From the NCBI RefSeq assembly GCF_001748245.1, contig NZ_BDFO01000001.1:4173853-4237852 (forward strand): a stretch of DNA of 64,000 bases. Reading direction: 5' to 3'. The notes under the pieces were generated by a model, which ran no database searches, was not told the DNA's origin, and was given only the letters and a program-made list of their open reading frames with translations. This document shows positions 25,103 through 34,751 of the stretch, one piece after another (the first letter of the stretch is position 1; each line of letters opens with the position of its first letter). This stretch comes from Oligoflexus tunisiensis (GTDB taxonomy: Bacteria > Bdellovibrionota_B > Oligoflexia > Oligoflexales > Oligoflexaceae). The translations under genes were made by a program, and so were the position numbers.

Positions 25103-27910
25103 TCAGCTGACTTTGGACAGGACCTTTGGTCGTCTGTTGATCTGCTGGAATCCTGTGGTCAGTTGCAGTTCCAGCGCAAACGGCATGAAGTCCGGCAGGA
25201 ACGAAGGATTGGGGTCCATCAGATGAATGGCGATGGAACCACCGATTTTTTCCAAATACGAGCGGATCGCATCCATCCCGACTCCGCGACCGGAGATGTC
25301 AGTCACCGACGTGGTGGTCGTAAATCCTGAGTGAAAGACGAGATTGGCGATGGCCATCACATCGAGATCATGCCTTTCCGGAATCAGGCCTTTGATCACC
25401 GCCAAATGCTCGATCTTGCGAAGCGCCAGGCCACGCCCATCATCTTTGATGGTCAGGATCAGCCGTTCTTTATGGATTCGGGCACTCACCTCGAGGCGAC
25501 CTCGGGCTGATTTTTGCTGCGACAGTCGCTCATCAGGAGCCTCAATGCCGTGATCCAGGGAATTACGGATGCTGTGCATAAGGATATTCCTGAGAACGTC
25601 CGTGACCTCATCCGAAAGATAAACCTCATCAAGGTGGAGGACAAACTCCGGATTCTCCTTCTTCAGATCATGGGCCAGCTTCTCAATGGGCTTGCGGAAC
25701 TCCTCCAGGAATTCCCGAATATCACAGTAGAGCAGACTCACGAAGAAATTTCGGATCTGCAGGATGCCTTCGTAAATCTCATCGGGATGACTGGAATGGG
25801 CGATTTTTTCCAAAAGATCGAGCCTGGCTTTCAGTTCGCTGCGGGCAATCATCAGGTTGGCGGGATGCCCTGCCGTACGATTGAGTTTCTGCGTATTGAT
25901 GGAAAGGTAGGTCTGGAGCAGCGTTTGAATACGGTCCAGGTCAGCCATGAGCTGCTCTGTATCCCAGGCTCGTCGGCCCTGTCGTATGTCGGCCAGAACC
26001 TGCTCCGCCCGATGGGTGAGGTCGCTCAGATCTTTGAAACAGAAAGCGCGTGATGTGCCCTTGAGCGTATGTATGTTGATGAAGAGTATCCTGACGACAT
26101 CAAGCGAGCCCGACTTTGCGCCTTGCACGAGACGCTTGTTCTCCTCGATGAGCGCATCGGCCAGCTTGAAAAAGCGCTCCACCCGATCGGCCGGCAGGGC
26201 CACCAGTTCGGTCATATACTGAACGTCAAGCTTCTGCCGCTCGTTCTGTTCCTCTGAGCGCCGAACCTCGGTCACGTCCTTCACCACGACCAGGACCTTT
26301 TCCGTCATATTCTGCTTGTTGACGATGGGGTTCCACTCGAGCTCCAGAATTTGCTCGCCAAGGCCGGGATGATGGACCTTGATTTCGCGAAGAAAGCAAT
26401 GGGCATTCGAATCGAAGGCGATGACGTCGTCCCCCAGAGCCGAGCAGAGCGCGGATTGCAGCATCGCCATCTGATCCGTGGAGGCATCGCTATGACGGAA
26501 GATCAGACCGAGGGCGGGTTTGCCTTGAAGATTTTCCTCATGAAGGATCTCCTCCAGTTGCCGGGAGTATTCGTTGTCGATGACAAGGTTCTGTCCAACT
26601 ATGGAAAAGATTCCAAGCCGAATGCTTCCCATCATACTGCGGATATCACGGGTTTTTTCCTCGACTTTTCGCTCCAGGCCCTCATTGAGCTCACGGATCT
26701 CCTGGTCGGCCTTCAGCTGCCGCAAGCGCACCTTGTCACCTACCGCCAGGGAAAGCAGCACGACCTCCACCGACCCACCAATAAACTGGGCCCAGGTGGT
26801 CAGTGTGCTGTGAGGAAGCAATCCAATCATCGCCAGCAGGACGATGAAGGAACTCAGCAGAAAGAGTGACCACGATAGACCGAGGAAATAAGCGGGACGA
26901 TAACGTTGCCAGCAGCGATAACCAATGGCGATCGCAACGAGAGGAGGGGCCAGGGTCGCTGTGATAGCATTCATTTTAACGGCGACGCTTATATTGATAA
27001 GAGTTATAACACCCGCAATCAGGGCATTCAGAACGGGGATGAGGGTGACCATCCAGAGCCGTCTCGCGCTGCGCTTCAGTCCCAGATAGTCGTTGACAAA
27101 CCAAATGGCAGCCGCTGACAGAAAACCGACCGTTGCGACCATGACCTCGTTACTGAAAAATTCAGCAAACCCTGGCGGCAGCAGAGTCATGTAATGTCCC
27201 TGCAGCCCGAGATAGTTCAGGATGGAGAGTATGTTAAAAACCACATAGGAGATATAGAGCCGATTGCGCGTTGTGAGCCCCAGAAACGCATTGTAAAAAA
27301 ACATGACGGTGAGAAAACCAAAGAAAAAGCTCATGAGACTTGATTCGGCCGTTCTTTTTTCAAAGAAGTGGTCACGCGCATAGAGGCGGAGAGAAAGCTG
27401 GTTTATCCCTTCAGTTCTGACTTTAAAGTAGTAAACATGCTCGCCAGGTGGAATTTCAAAACCAAAGACTACCAGTCGGTAAGCGACCTCCCTGGACCGG
27501 GGATCGATGCGATCACCGGACACGCGTTTTTCATAGCCCTGACTGCTGGGAATGTGGAATTCGACAAGATCAGCGCTGGGGTAACCATATTCCAGAACAG
27601 CTGGGATGCTCTGCCCCGTGTCGTTGCGTAAGACAAAGCGACTCCAGATTCCGGCCCTGGTTATGCCCCAATAAGGAACCTTATCCGGCACAGTGATGAA
27701 AGATTCCGCCGGCAGGTCCAGGATTTGTTTCAAATCCATGTTATGACCCTGGTCATGATAGAAATCCAGGGAGCTGCCATGGATGGGAATCTCGCTCAAA
27801 TTGCTGGGCACCTGGATGACCTTGCCGGACGCTGGCGACGAGCCAAAGGCGAGGCTCCACAGGATGCCAACAATAAGAATTCCAGGTTTAGGGTATTTCA
27901 GCAAAATCAT
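25103..27910 (-). CDS. 7TMR-DISM receptor fused to a CheA-like Hpt/ATPase kinase
   Basis: The product has 935 residues. A signal peptide is followed by a periplasmic 7TMR-DISM sensory domain (to about 180), seven membrane helices (about 190-400), a coiled coil (400-425) and a PAS-like region (425-560). Next come an Hpt domain with the phosphorylatable His of INIHTLKGTSRAF, and a CheA-type ATPase with N box HSIRNSLDHGIE, G1 DDGRGLA and G2 SVTDISGRGVGMD. Unlike true CheA it has no CheW-like P5 domain. It probably phosphorylates an unlinked receiver protein. The start has AAAGGAACTCTTGC upstream. A close relative lies at 49513-52419. Confidence 0.85.
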   Translation of the reverse strand: MILLKYPKPGILIVGILWSLAFGSSPASGKVIQVPSNLSEIPIHGSSLDFYHDQGHNMDLKQILDLPAESFITVPDKVPYWGITRAGIWSRFVLRNDTGQSIPAVLEYGYPSADLVEFHIPSSQGYEKRVSGDRIDPRSREVAYRLVVFGFEIPPGEHVYYFKVRTEGINQLSLRLYARDHFFEKRTAESSLMSFFFGFLTVMFFYNAFLGLTTRNRLYISYVVFNILSILNYLGLQGHYMTLLPPGFAEFFSNEVMVATVGFLSAAAIWFVNDYLGLKRSARRLWMVTLIPVLNALIAGVITLINISVAVKMNAITATLAPPLVAIAIGYRCWQRYRPAYFLGLSWSLFLLSSFIVLLAMIGLLPHSTLTTWAQFIGGSVEVVLLSLAVGDKVRLRQLKADQEIRELNEGLERKVEEKTRDIRSMMGSIRLGIFSIVGQNLVIDNEYSRQLEEILHEENLQGKPALGLIFRHSDASTDQMAMLQSALCSALGDDVIAFDSNAHCFLREIKVHHPGLGEQILELEWNPIVNKQNMTEKVLVVVKDVTEVRRSEEQNERQKLDVQYMTELVALPADRVERFFKLADALIEENKRLVQGAKSGSLDVVRILFINIHTLKGTSRAFCFKDLSDLTHRAEQVLADIRQGRRAWDTEQLMADLDRIQTLLQTYLSINTQKLNRTAGHPANLMIARSELKARLDLLEKIAHSSHPDEIYEGILQIRNFFVSLLYCDIREFLEEFRKPIEKLAHDLKKENPEFVLHLDEVYLSDEVTDVLRNILMHSIRNSLDHGIEAPDERLSQQKSARGRLEVSARIHKERLILTIKDDGRGLALRKIEHLAVIKGLIPERHDLDVMAIANLVFHSGFTTTTSVTDISGRGVGMDAIRSYLEKIGGSIAIHLMDPNPSFLPDFMPFALELQLTTGFQQINRRPKVLSKVS

Positions 27911-28057
27911 GCAAGAGTTCCTTTGTCATCGGACACGATGGTCATCGACAAAGTGGAGAAAACCTTGAATTTTTGCCAAACGGACATTGGGATGACTGAC
28001 GAGAGGACATATCGCTGGCGAAGGACAGTCACCCGATTTCTTTCACAAATTAACTAA

Positions 28058-28079
28058 TATGACATAAACATATGTCATA
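28058..28079. promoter_or_regulatory. Inverted repeat between divergent genes
   Basis: Nine-base arms TATGACATA and TATGTCATA flank AACA. The site lies about 75 bases before the Rieske/flavoprotein start and 150 bases before the divergent 7TMR kinase start. This is a typical place for a dimeric repressor site. The binding protein is not identifiable from the window. Confidence 0.55.
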
Positions 28080-28154
28080 AAATTAAACCTCCTGATATAT
28101 TTGACGAAGATATCGGTCGTACGTGACTTTGGAATTTATCGAAAGGGAAAAGAA

Positions 28155-29702
28155 ATGGGAAACTCAAGCGAACCCATAACAGGTCCAGATTTCGAGCAAG
28201 GTGTTCAAATCTCAACGATACCTGTGAACGGCATATTACTGGGCCATGTTGCTGGTGAAGCCGTCCTGTTGATCCGACGTTCCGAAACATTCCATGCTCT
28301 GGGTGCCACGTGCCCTCACTATGGGGCACCTTTGTCACAAGGAATGATCGTGGGTAACGAACTTCGGTGTCCCTGGCATCATGCTGCATTTGACCTCGCA
28401 ACAGGTCATGCAAGCTGCCCCTCACTGAATCCTCTTTCCTGCTGGACCGTCGAGTTGCGTGACGGGCATGTCTACGTTCGTGGCCGAAAACCTCGAGTTC
28501 AAAAGTCGGCTTCTTCGCCACATGTGAATCGGGTTGTTATCGTTGGCGCCGGAGCAGCAGGAAACGCGGCAGCCGAAGAGCTTCGAACTCAAGGATTCAA
28601 CGGGAGCATTTCCCTGCTATCGGCTGATACGGTTACACCCTACGATCGACCCAATCTTTCGAAAGACTACCTGGCGGGCCGGGCTCCCGAAGAATGGATT
28701 CCGCTGCGAAACGAGGAATTTTACCGGGAAGCCGGCATCGACATTCGTTTCGGTGTACGTGCCGTAAGCCTCGACGCCACGAAAAAAATCATAACGACGT
28801 CATCAGGCGAAACCTTTGAGTTTGACCGCTGCCTTCTCGCTACGGGAGCCACTCCCCGTCGCCTCAGCGTAAGTGGAAGCCAGCTTCCGCATGTCCATTA
28901 CCTGAGGACTCTTGAGGACTGCCGCCGCATCATTTCTGCCGCTGGTCAGGCGAAAAATGCCGTTGTCATCGGGTCCGGTTTCATTGGACTTGAAGTGGCC
29001 GCTTCCTTGCGTGCCAGAGGAATGAAGGTCTCGGTCGTGAGCATGGATGCCATACCGCTTCAGAGGGTCGTCGGCAAGGAGATCGGATCATTTCTTCAAA
29101 AGACCCATGAGGCCAACGGCGTGACGTTTTACCTCAAGCGGAATATTGATCAGATCACCGCCCAGTCCGTAAAACTTGATCAAGGCGAACTTGTTCCCGC
29201 CGACCTGGTCGTGGTGGGGATTGGAGTGAGTCCGGATATCGGCCTCGCGGAGAGCGCAGGGCTTCGACTCGGTGGTGGAGGGGTTGAAGTGGATACCTAT
29301 TTGGAGACAAGCGCATCGGGTGTATTTGCGGCAGGAGACCTGGCATTCTTCCCCGATGCCAGAACCGGGGAGCGCATGCGCATCGAACATTGGGCCGTTG
29401 CCGGACGTCAAGGCCAGGCGGCGGCACGTAACTTGCTTGGCCAACGAGCTCCGTACCGAACGGTCCCCTTTTTTTGGACGGCTCAGTACGATACAACACT
29501 GGCCTATGTTGGTCATGCACCGGCTTGGGACGAGATTCGGGTCAGCGGAAAAGTCCAGAACAACGATGCAACGGTTGCGTTCCTGTCCCAAGGTGTTGTG
29601 CGGGCCGTTGCGACTCTGGGGCGGGATACCGCCAGCCTTGAAGCCGAGGCGGCGCTCGAGTCAGGTGACAACGCTCGCCTCCTGGCCCTCCTCAAAGAGT
29701 GA
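28155..29702 (+). CDS. Rieske-type FAD-dependent oxidoreductase (AIFM3/ferredoxin reductase-like)
   Basis: The product has 515 residues from ATG 28155 (GAAAGGG upstream). ATG 28101 is in frame without a site. Residues 10-105 form a Rieske domain with [2Fe-2S] ligands C53, H55, C72 and H75 (TCPHYGAPL, RCPWHHAAF). From residue 120 follows a pyridine nucleotide-disulfide oxidoreductase fold with FAD site VIVGAGAAGNAAA, NAD site VVIGSGFIGLEVA and the C-terminal FAD motif GVFAAGDLA. The architecture matches AIFM3-like proteins and rubredoxin/ferredoxin reductases of ring-hydroxylating systems. The electron acceptor is unknown. The gene is single and divergent from the 7TMR kinase, with a dyad between them. 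Confidence 0.85.
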   Translation: MGNSSEPITGPDFEQGVQISTIPVNGILLGHVAGEAVLLIRRSETFHALGATCPHYGAPLSQGMIVGNELRCPWHHAAFDLATGHASCPSLNPLSCWTVELRDGHVYVRGRKPRVQKSASSPHVNRVVIVGAGAAGNAAAEELRTQGFNGSISLLSADTVTPYDRPNLSKDYLAGRAPEEWIPLRNEEFYREAGIDIRFGVRAVSLDATKKIITTSSGETFEFDRCLLATGATPRRLSVSGSQLPHVHYLRTLEDCRRIISAAGQAKNAVVIGSGFIGLEVAASLRARGMKVSVVSMDAIPLQRVVGKEIGSFLQKTHEANGVTFYLKRNIDQITAQSVKLDQGELVPADLVVVGIGVSPDIGLAESAGLRLGGGGVEVDTYLETSASGVFAAGDLAFFPDARTGERMRIEHWAVAGRQGQAAARNLLGQRAPYRTVPFFWTAQYDTTLAYVGHAPAWDEIRVSGKVQNNDATVAFLSQGVVRAVATLGRDTASLEAEAALESGDNARLLALLKE

Positions 29703-29725
29703 GCTGTTCGATTCGAACGAACGCC

Positions 29726-30166
29726 TTACGCTTCATGGCTTTGCTTTTGACTCAAGAGAGCAAAGCCAACGGTCGCCAGCGTCTTCACCAGCCCCTCGAA
29801 CCCGCCGAGCTCCTTGGGCTTTGTGTAAAAGTAAGTCGCCCCGAGCTGATGGGCTTTTATGAGGTCTTCATCCCGGCTGGAGGTGGTCACGATAAAGACG
29901 GGAATCGACTTAAGGTCTGAATCCGTCTTGACCTCTTTGAGTACCTCCCGCCCGTCCTTGCGTGGAAGATTCAAGCCCAATACGATCGCATCAGGACGCG
30001 GTGAATTCGAGTAGGTACTCCGCCGATGGAGAAAGTCCAACGCCTCAACGCCATCAGGGACCCAATGGACCTTGCCTGGGAATTGCGTTTCCCGGAGGAG
30101 AATCGTGAATAACCGTGCATCAGAAATATTATCTTCCACCAAAAGGATTTCGACTTCCTGTTCCAC
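29726..30166 (-). CDS. Rcp1-type receiver protein lacking the phosphoacceptor Asp
   Basis: The product has 146 residues, a stand-alone receiver domain of the Rcp1/CheY type. GTG 30166 follows GGAGGCAGC and is preferred to TTG 30190. The acidic pair E11-D12 (LVEDN), the Thr of IVTTSS and the Lys of YTKPKE are present. The normally conserved Asp at the end of strand 3 is Gly: G64 in IVLGLNLPRKDG, codon GGC at 29977-29975. One base change (GAC to GGC) would explain it. The gene directly follows the CheB-CheR kinase. It may be a phosphorylation-independent partner, or a damaged copy. Confidence 0.85.
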   Translation of the reverse strand: MEQEVEILLVEDNISDARLFTILLRETQFPGKVHWVPDGVEALDFLHRRSTYSNSPRPDAIVLGLNLPRKDGREVLKEVKTDSDLKSIPVFIVTTSSRDEDLIKAHQLGATYFYTKPKELGGFEGLVKTLATVGFALLSQKQSHEA

Positions 30167-30186
30167 GCTGCCTCCAATTCCGAAAA

Positions 30187-33100
30187 TCAAGTGCTGCTGG
30201 CGGCCTCATTGCGCGCTATCCCGTGCTCTCCAGGAAGAATAAAATGGAAACTGGCCCCTTCGCCGGATCTCGACTCCACCCAGATGCGCCCCCTGTGACG
30301 CTCAATAATCTTCTTGCAGATGGCAAGTCCGATACCCGTGCCCTGATATTTTGTTCGATCACTATGCAGTCGCTGAAAGACGAGGAAAATTCTTTCGGCA
30401 TACTCTGGGCTGATGCCGATTCCGTTGTCTTTCACTGAAAACATCCATCCTTCCTGCCGTTCCTCCGCCGTGATCTCGATTTCGAGTTTCTTCTCGCTGC
30501 GATACTTGATTGCGTTGCTCAGTAGATTCTGGAATACTTGAACCATTTGCACGGGATCAGCATTCAGCGTCGGAAGCAAGCCTATCCTCAGACTCGCTTC
30601 GCTTTCTCTGATCGCTGGCCTTAAATTGGCTTCCGCTTCTGCAGCCACCGCATTGAAATCAACCGGTCGAGTATTCTGCGGGGCCCTGCCCAAGCGTGCG
30701 TAGGAAAGCAGGTCTTCGATAAGGGCCTGCATACGCTGCGCTCCTTCACACGCATAATCGATAAACTCTCTTTCCTCATCGTTAAGCTTCGAACGGGCTC
30801 GTTTCTCCACGAATTGCAAGTAGGTGGAAACCATCCGGAGTGGTTCCTTGAGATCATGTGACGCAATGAAAGCGAAGTCCTGCAGCTCCGCGTTCGATGC
30901 GGCCAATGCTTCCGCCCTCTTGCGCTCACTGATATCGCGGATGAACGAAGTAAACGAATAACTGTCATCAACCTTTATAGGCAATACGGTCAGCTCGACA
31001 GGGATTTCCGTCCCGTCTTTTCGCAGAGCGGGAAACTCAAGACGGCGATTCAGAACGGGTCCTTCGCTTGACTTAACAAAATTCTCCAGGCCCCGCCTGT
31101 AGGCCTGGTGGTATTTTTCCGGAATAATGGTTTCACAGAGGGATCGGCCCACGGCCTCCTGGCGAGACCAGCCGAATGTCGTCTCGGCCTGCGGATTCCA
31201 TTCCGTAATGCTGCCCCTGTCATTGATCGCAACAAAAGCATCATGCGCTTTTTCGAGGACGAGTCTGCTTCGCGCCTCGCTTGCTCTCAGCGCCTCTTGG
31301 GCATTACGCTTATCCGTCAAATCACGGGTCACTTTGGAGAAGCCGATGATCTGGCCCGCATCATCTCTTACGGTGGTTATCAAGACGTTGGCCCAAAAAC
31401 GTGTTCCATTTTTCCGGATACGCCAGCCTTCCTCCTCATACGTCCCTGTTCTCGCGGCAATTTCAAGCTCGTGCTTCGTCCTGTACGCATCGTCCTTTGG
31501 GTAGAACTTTGAAAAGTGCTGCCCGACGATTTCCTCGGCTTTGTATCCTTTGATCCGTTCCGCCCCCTCGTTCCAGGACATGACGTAGCCCTCGGGGTCG
31601 AGCATGAATATGGCATAATCTTTAACACCGGATATCAGGCGCCGGAACCTCAGCTCGCTTTGCCGCAGTTTTTCATCGGCCTGTTTTCGCTCGGTGATAT
31701 CTCTTGTGATTTTCGCGAATCCGTAAAGCCTGCCGTCCTCATTGTACAGAGCGGTGATAATGACACTTGCCCAAAAAGTTGCGCCATCCTTTCGGACCCG
31801 GAGGCCCTCCTCTTCAAAGCGACCTGCCTTGGTCGCGACTTCCAGCTCCTTGTTGGGTTTTCCTGCTCGCTTCATCTCTTCTGGATAAAAAATGGAGAAG
31901 TGCTCGCCTATGATTTCATTTTTTGAATAACCCTTGATTCGCTCGGCACCATCATTCCAGCTCAGAACACGGCCAGCGGGGTCCAGCATGAAGATTGCGT
32001 AGTCTTTGACTCCCGAAACAAGTATTCGAAAGTGCTCCTCGCTCTTGCGCAGAAGTTCCATGTTGTGGCGGAGTTGCTCATTAAGAGTTGTCAGCTCTTC
32101 GTTGGAAGACTCCAGCTCCTCCTTCGCGGTTTCAAGCTCCTGGTTAATCGTTTGCAGTTCTTCGTTACTGGATGTGACCTCCTCGTTGGCTGACTGAAGC
32201 TCCTCGAACCCGATATCGCGCTCGTCGATGACGGCTTGAAGGTGTTGCCTCGTGCCTTCCAGTTCCTCGGTCAACCGACGGATTTCCTCCGATTCGCTGA
32301 CTTGCACGACTTCGGCCCCATCAGTGTCCTTGAACTCGGTTTTTTGAAGCCCGGGCCTGGGTAGCGAGGCTGGCGACTCCTCGAAGATGATAAGAAAGTA
32401 GCGCTGTTTTAAGGTTGGAGTTCGCAGTGGAGTGACCCGGACGTTCACATGTTTGAATTCATCACCGGACCTGAAACGGAGTTGATTGCATTTGACGAAG
32501 CTTGCCTCTCCTGACTTTGCCTTTTCTATGGCCTGCCGCACGGGTTGCATAAGATCGGGGTGAAGCATCTTGAACAGGTTGAAGCTTGCTCGCCCCGAAG
32601 GATCCAGGTAAGCGGCTGTGTGGCCCCGGAACTGAACGATATCGCAGTTTTCCGTAATCACGACGGCCGCCGGACTGAAATTGGCGAGAATAAACCTATC
32701 GGTTTCCCTGTGAATATCGTTTTCGCTGTCACGGGCCGGTGGGATGCTGGGTTGAGGTTTGAGGGACTCCACCTTCACGGGGAACTTATGCCCGGGTATC
32801 GGTTGATAGGAAAGGCGAAGCGGAATGTCTTTCTTTTGGTAAAACTTATGGGCTTTTTCGATTGGGATGAAATAGTCCGAGAACACATCGACAAGTTCCG
32901 ACTTCCCTAAAATCAGGAATCCGTTCGGGACTTTCAGGGCATAGTGGAATATCGGCACGACCCTTTCTTGAAGAGCCGGCCCAAAGTAGATGAGCAGGTT
33001 TCTGCAACTAATCAGATCCATGCGGGACAAGGGCGGATCGGCGATCACGTTCTGGCGGGCAAAGACACACGTATCGCGGATCTCCTTCTTGATTTGATAT

Positions 33101-34260
33101 CCACCTTGAACGGGGTCAAAGAATTTCTTCAAACGCTCAGGCGAAACAATCGAGGAAATCGTCGTGGGGTAGATACCGGAACGAGCCTTCTCCAACGCTG
33201 GCTCGCTGATATCCGTGCCGAAGAATTGCGCGGAGAATGAATGGTGATATTTCTCGTTGAATTCAGCCAACCGGATGGCCAGTGAGTACACTTCTTCACC
33301 GGACGAGCAGCCAGGGACCCAGACTCGAAGTGAGTCTTCTGCCCCGCGGCCCTCGGTTATCTTCGGAATGATCAAGGCTTCGAGCGCGTCGAACATCTCC
33401 GGATCGCGAAAGAAACTCGTCACATTGATGAGGATGTCACCGTAGAGGGCCTCCAATTCGTCCGGGCGGGTTTTCACAAACGCAAGGTACTCGACCAGGG
33501 TTTTAAGTTTGGAGGAGGTCACGCGCTTTCTTACACGACGTGACACCGTCGTTTCCTTGTAGTCAGCAAAATCAACGCCGAAACTGGTCTTGAGCTGGGA
33601 AAGAATCTCCTTCAAGGCGGCGCGATCTTCGTCGCCGGTCCGAACGGTCGAGTTTTCCTCCATGGAAGCGATGCGAGCAAGCTCGGCTGCAATATTGGAG
33701 GGGGACAGGATATGATCGACGTGACCCGCAGAAATCGCGCTCTTTGGCATTCCGGAGTGCCTGGCTGATTGCCCGTCCTGCGCAATCGCGATGCCTCCTG
33801 CCATCTTGATGTCTTGAAGACCAATCGTTCCATCGTTCCCGGTCCCGGAAAGAACGATGCCTATGGCCTTCGACTCATAAGCCTGAGCCAGCGAACAGAA
33901 GAGGGTGTCAACGGGCAAATGAATGCGACGGGTCAGGGTTCTGGGCACAAGCCGGAGGATACCGTCCTCAACGACCAGGTCCTGATCCGCTGGAGCTGTA
34001 TAAGCGTGGTCGCGTCGTATCCTTTGGCCATCTTTTGCGAGCTCGATCGGCACTGTGCTTATGGGTTGGAGTATTTCAGAAAGCATAGCTGCATGACGGG
34101 GATCCGAGTGTTGAACGACAATAAAAGCCATTCCCGCATCTGGTGGCAGGGACGCGAACAGCTCTCTTAAAGCCTCCAGGCCGCCAGCCGAGGCCCCTAT
34201 GCCTATAACCAGGCTTGGGCAGCCTGATTCGTTGCTGTCGTCATTGCCTTGAGTATCCAT
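30187..34260 (-). CDS. CheB-CheR-PAS hybrid histidine kinase
   Basis: The product is about 1357 residues. Residues 15-200 are a CheB methylesterase domain with Ser in IGASAGGLEAL, His in VVQHSD and Asp in GTGNDG. Residues 220-480 are CheR methyltransferase (DYKETTVSRRVRKRV, then WVPGCSSGEEVYSLA). A PAS-like region, a long coiled coil rich in Glu/Asn/Thr (about 640-735) and three PAS domains follow (two near-duplicates with GVKDYAIFMLDP). The kinase has SHDLKEPLR with the phosphorylated His and an ATPase (NLLSNAIKYR, GTGIGLAI). The protein is cytoplasmic. It lies between two receiver genes with tight spacing, forming one signalling operon. ATG 34260 is preferred; TTG 34272 overlapping the upstream stop is possible. 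Confidence 0.85.
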   Translation of the reverse strand: MDTQGNDDSNESGCPSLVIGIGASAGGLEALRELFASLPPDAGMAFIVVQHSDPRHAAMLSEILQPISTVPIELAKDGQRIRRDHAYTAPADQDLVVEDGILRLVPRTLTRRIHLPVDTLFCSLAQAYESKAIGIVLSGTGNDGTIGLQDIKMAGGIAIAQDGQSARHSGMPKSAISAGHVDHILSPSNIAAELARIASMEENSTVRTGDEDRAALKEILSQLKTSFGVDFADYKETTVSRRVRKRVTSSKLKTLVEYLAFVKTRPDELEALYGDILINVTSFFRDPEMFDALEALIIPKITEGRGAEDSLRVWVPGCSSGEEVYSLAIRLAEFNEKYHHSFSAQFFGTDISEPALEKARSGIYPTTISSIVSPERLKKFFDPVQGGYQIKKEIRDTCVFARQNVIADPPLSRMDLISCRNLLIYFGPALQERVVPIFHYALKVPNGFLILGKSELVDVFSDYFIPIEKAHKFYQKKDIPLRLSYQPIPGHKFPVKVESLKPQPSIPPARDSENDIHRETDRFILANFSPAAVVITENCDIVQFRGHTAAYLDPSGRASFNLFKMLHPDLMQPVRQAIEKAKSGEASFVKCNQLRFRSGDEFKHVNVRVTPLRTPTLKQRYFLIIFEESPASLPRPGLQKTEFKDTDGAEVVQVSESEEIRRLTEELEGTRQHLQAVIDERDIGFEELQSANEEVTSSNEELQTINQELETAKEELESSNEELTTLNEQLRHNMELLRKSEEHFRILVSGVKDYAIFMLDPAGRVLSWNDGAERIKGYSKNEIIGEHFSIFYPEEMKRAGKPNKELEVATKAGRFEEEGLRVRKDGATFWASVIITALYNEDGRLYGFAKITRDITERKQADEKLRQSELRFRRLISGVKDYAIFMLDPEGYVMSWNEGAERIKGYKAEEIVGQHFSKFYPKDDAYRTKHELEIAARTGTYEEEGWRIRKNGTRFWANVLITTVRDDAGQIIGFSKVTRDLTDKRNAQEALRASEARSRLVLEKAHDAFVAINDRGSITEWNPQAETTFGWSRQEAVGRSLCETIIPEKYHQAYRRGLENFVKSSEGPVLNRRLEFPALRKDGTEIPVELTVLPIKVDDSYSFTSFIRDISERKRAEALAASNAELQDFAFIASHDLKEPLRMVSTYLQFVEKRARSKLNDEEREFIDYACEGAQRMQALIEDLLSYARLGRAPQNTRPVDFNAVAAEAEANLRPAIRESEASLRIGLLPTLNADPVQMVQVFQNLLSNAIKYRSEKKLEIEITAEERQEGWMFSVKDNGIGISPEYAERIFLVFQRLHSDRTKYQGTGIGLAICKKIIERHRGRIWVESRSGEGASFHFILPGEHGIARNEAASST

Positions 34261-34268
34261 TGGAAACT

Positions 34269-34751
34269 TCAATCCTCTCGAATCACCCGTGGCAGCTCGA
34301 CGGCCAGGAACATCCTGACCGCATCTTCAAGACCAGCAAGGCTGCTTGGTTTCGTGATGAATGAAACTGCGTCAAGCGAATAGCCCTTCAAAATATCTTC
34401 GTGGGCATTGGATGTCGTGAGGATAAAGACAGGCATGCGCCTTAGACGTGGGTGCTTTCGCATCTCAGTCAGAACATCAAATCCGCTCTTCTTGGGCAAA
34501 TTGATATCGAGAATGACGGCGCTTGGCGTGACTGCGCCGGAATACTCGCCGCGCTGTAAGAGAAAATCTATCGCTGCTTCGCCATCTGAAGCGACATGCA
34601 CATCCAGCGAGAAAGCATTCGTACCAAACTCGCGCAGCAGAGTCTGAATGAGTCTCGCGTCTCCCCTGTTGTCTTCGACGAGCAGAATGCAGACTGTCCG
34701 TCTGCCATCCGGTCCGGGATGCGTCTTCTCCTTGACCAACCGAGAATCCAC
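34269..34751 (-). CDS. Rcp1-type single-domain response regulator
   Basis: The product has 160 residues from a GTG at 34751 (GAGGAG upstream); the frame reaches 34784. The receiver domain is complete: LLVEDNRGDARL, phosphoacceptor Asp in AVILDINLPKKSGF, Thr in ILTTSN and Lys in FITKPSS. No output domain follows, as in Rcp1 or CheY. It is the first gene of an operon with the CheB-CheR kinase and the Asp-less receiver. It is the likely target of that kinase. Confidence 0.85.
   Translation of the reverse strand: MDSRLVKEKTHPGPDGRRTVCILLVEDNRGDARLIQTLLREFGTNAFSLDVHVASDGEAAIDFLLQRGEYSGAVTPSAVILDINLPKKSGFDVLTEMRKHPRLRRMPVFILTTSNAHEDILKGYSLDAVSFITKPSSLAGLEDAVRMFLAVELPRVIRED

Noticed and set aside
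29706..29718. GTTCGA-T-TCGAAC palindrome after the Rieske gene
   Set aside because: Short, six-base arms and no T-run; too weak to call a terminator or operator.
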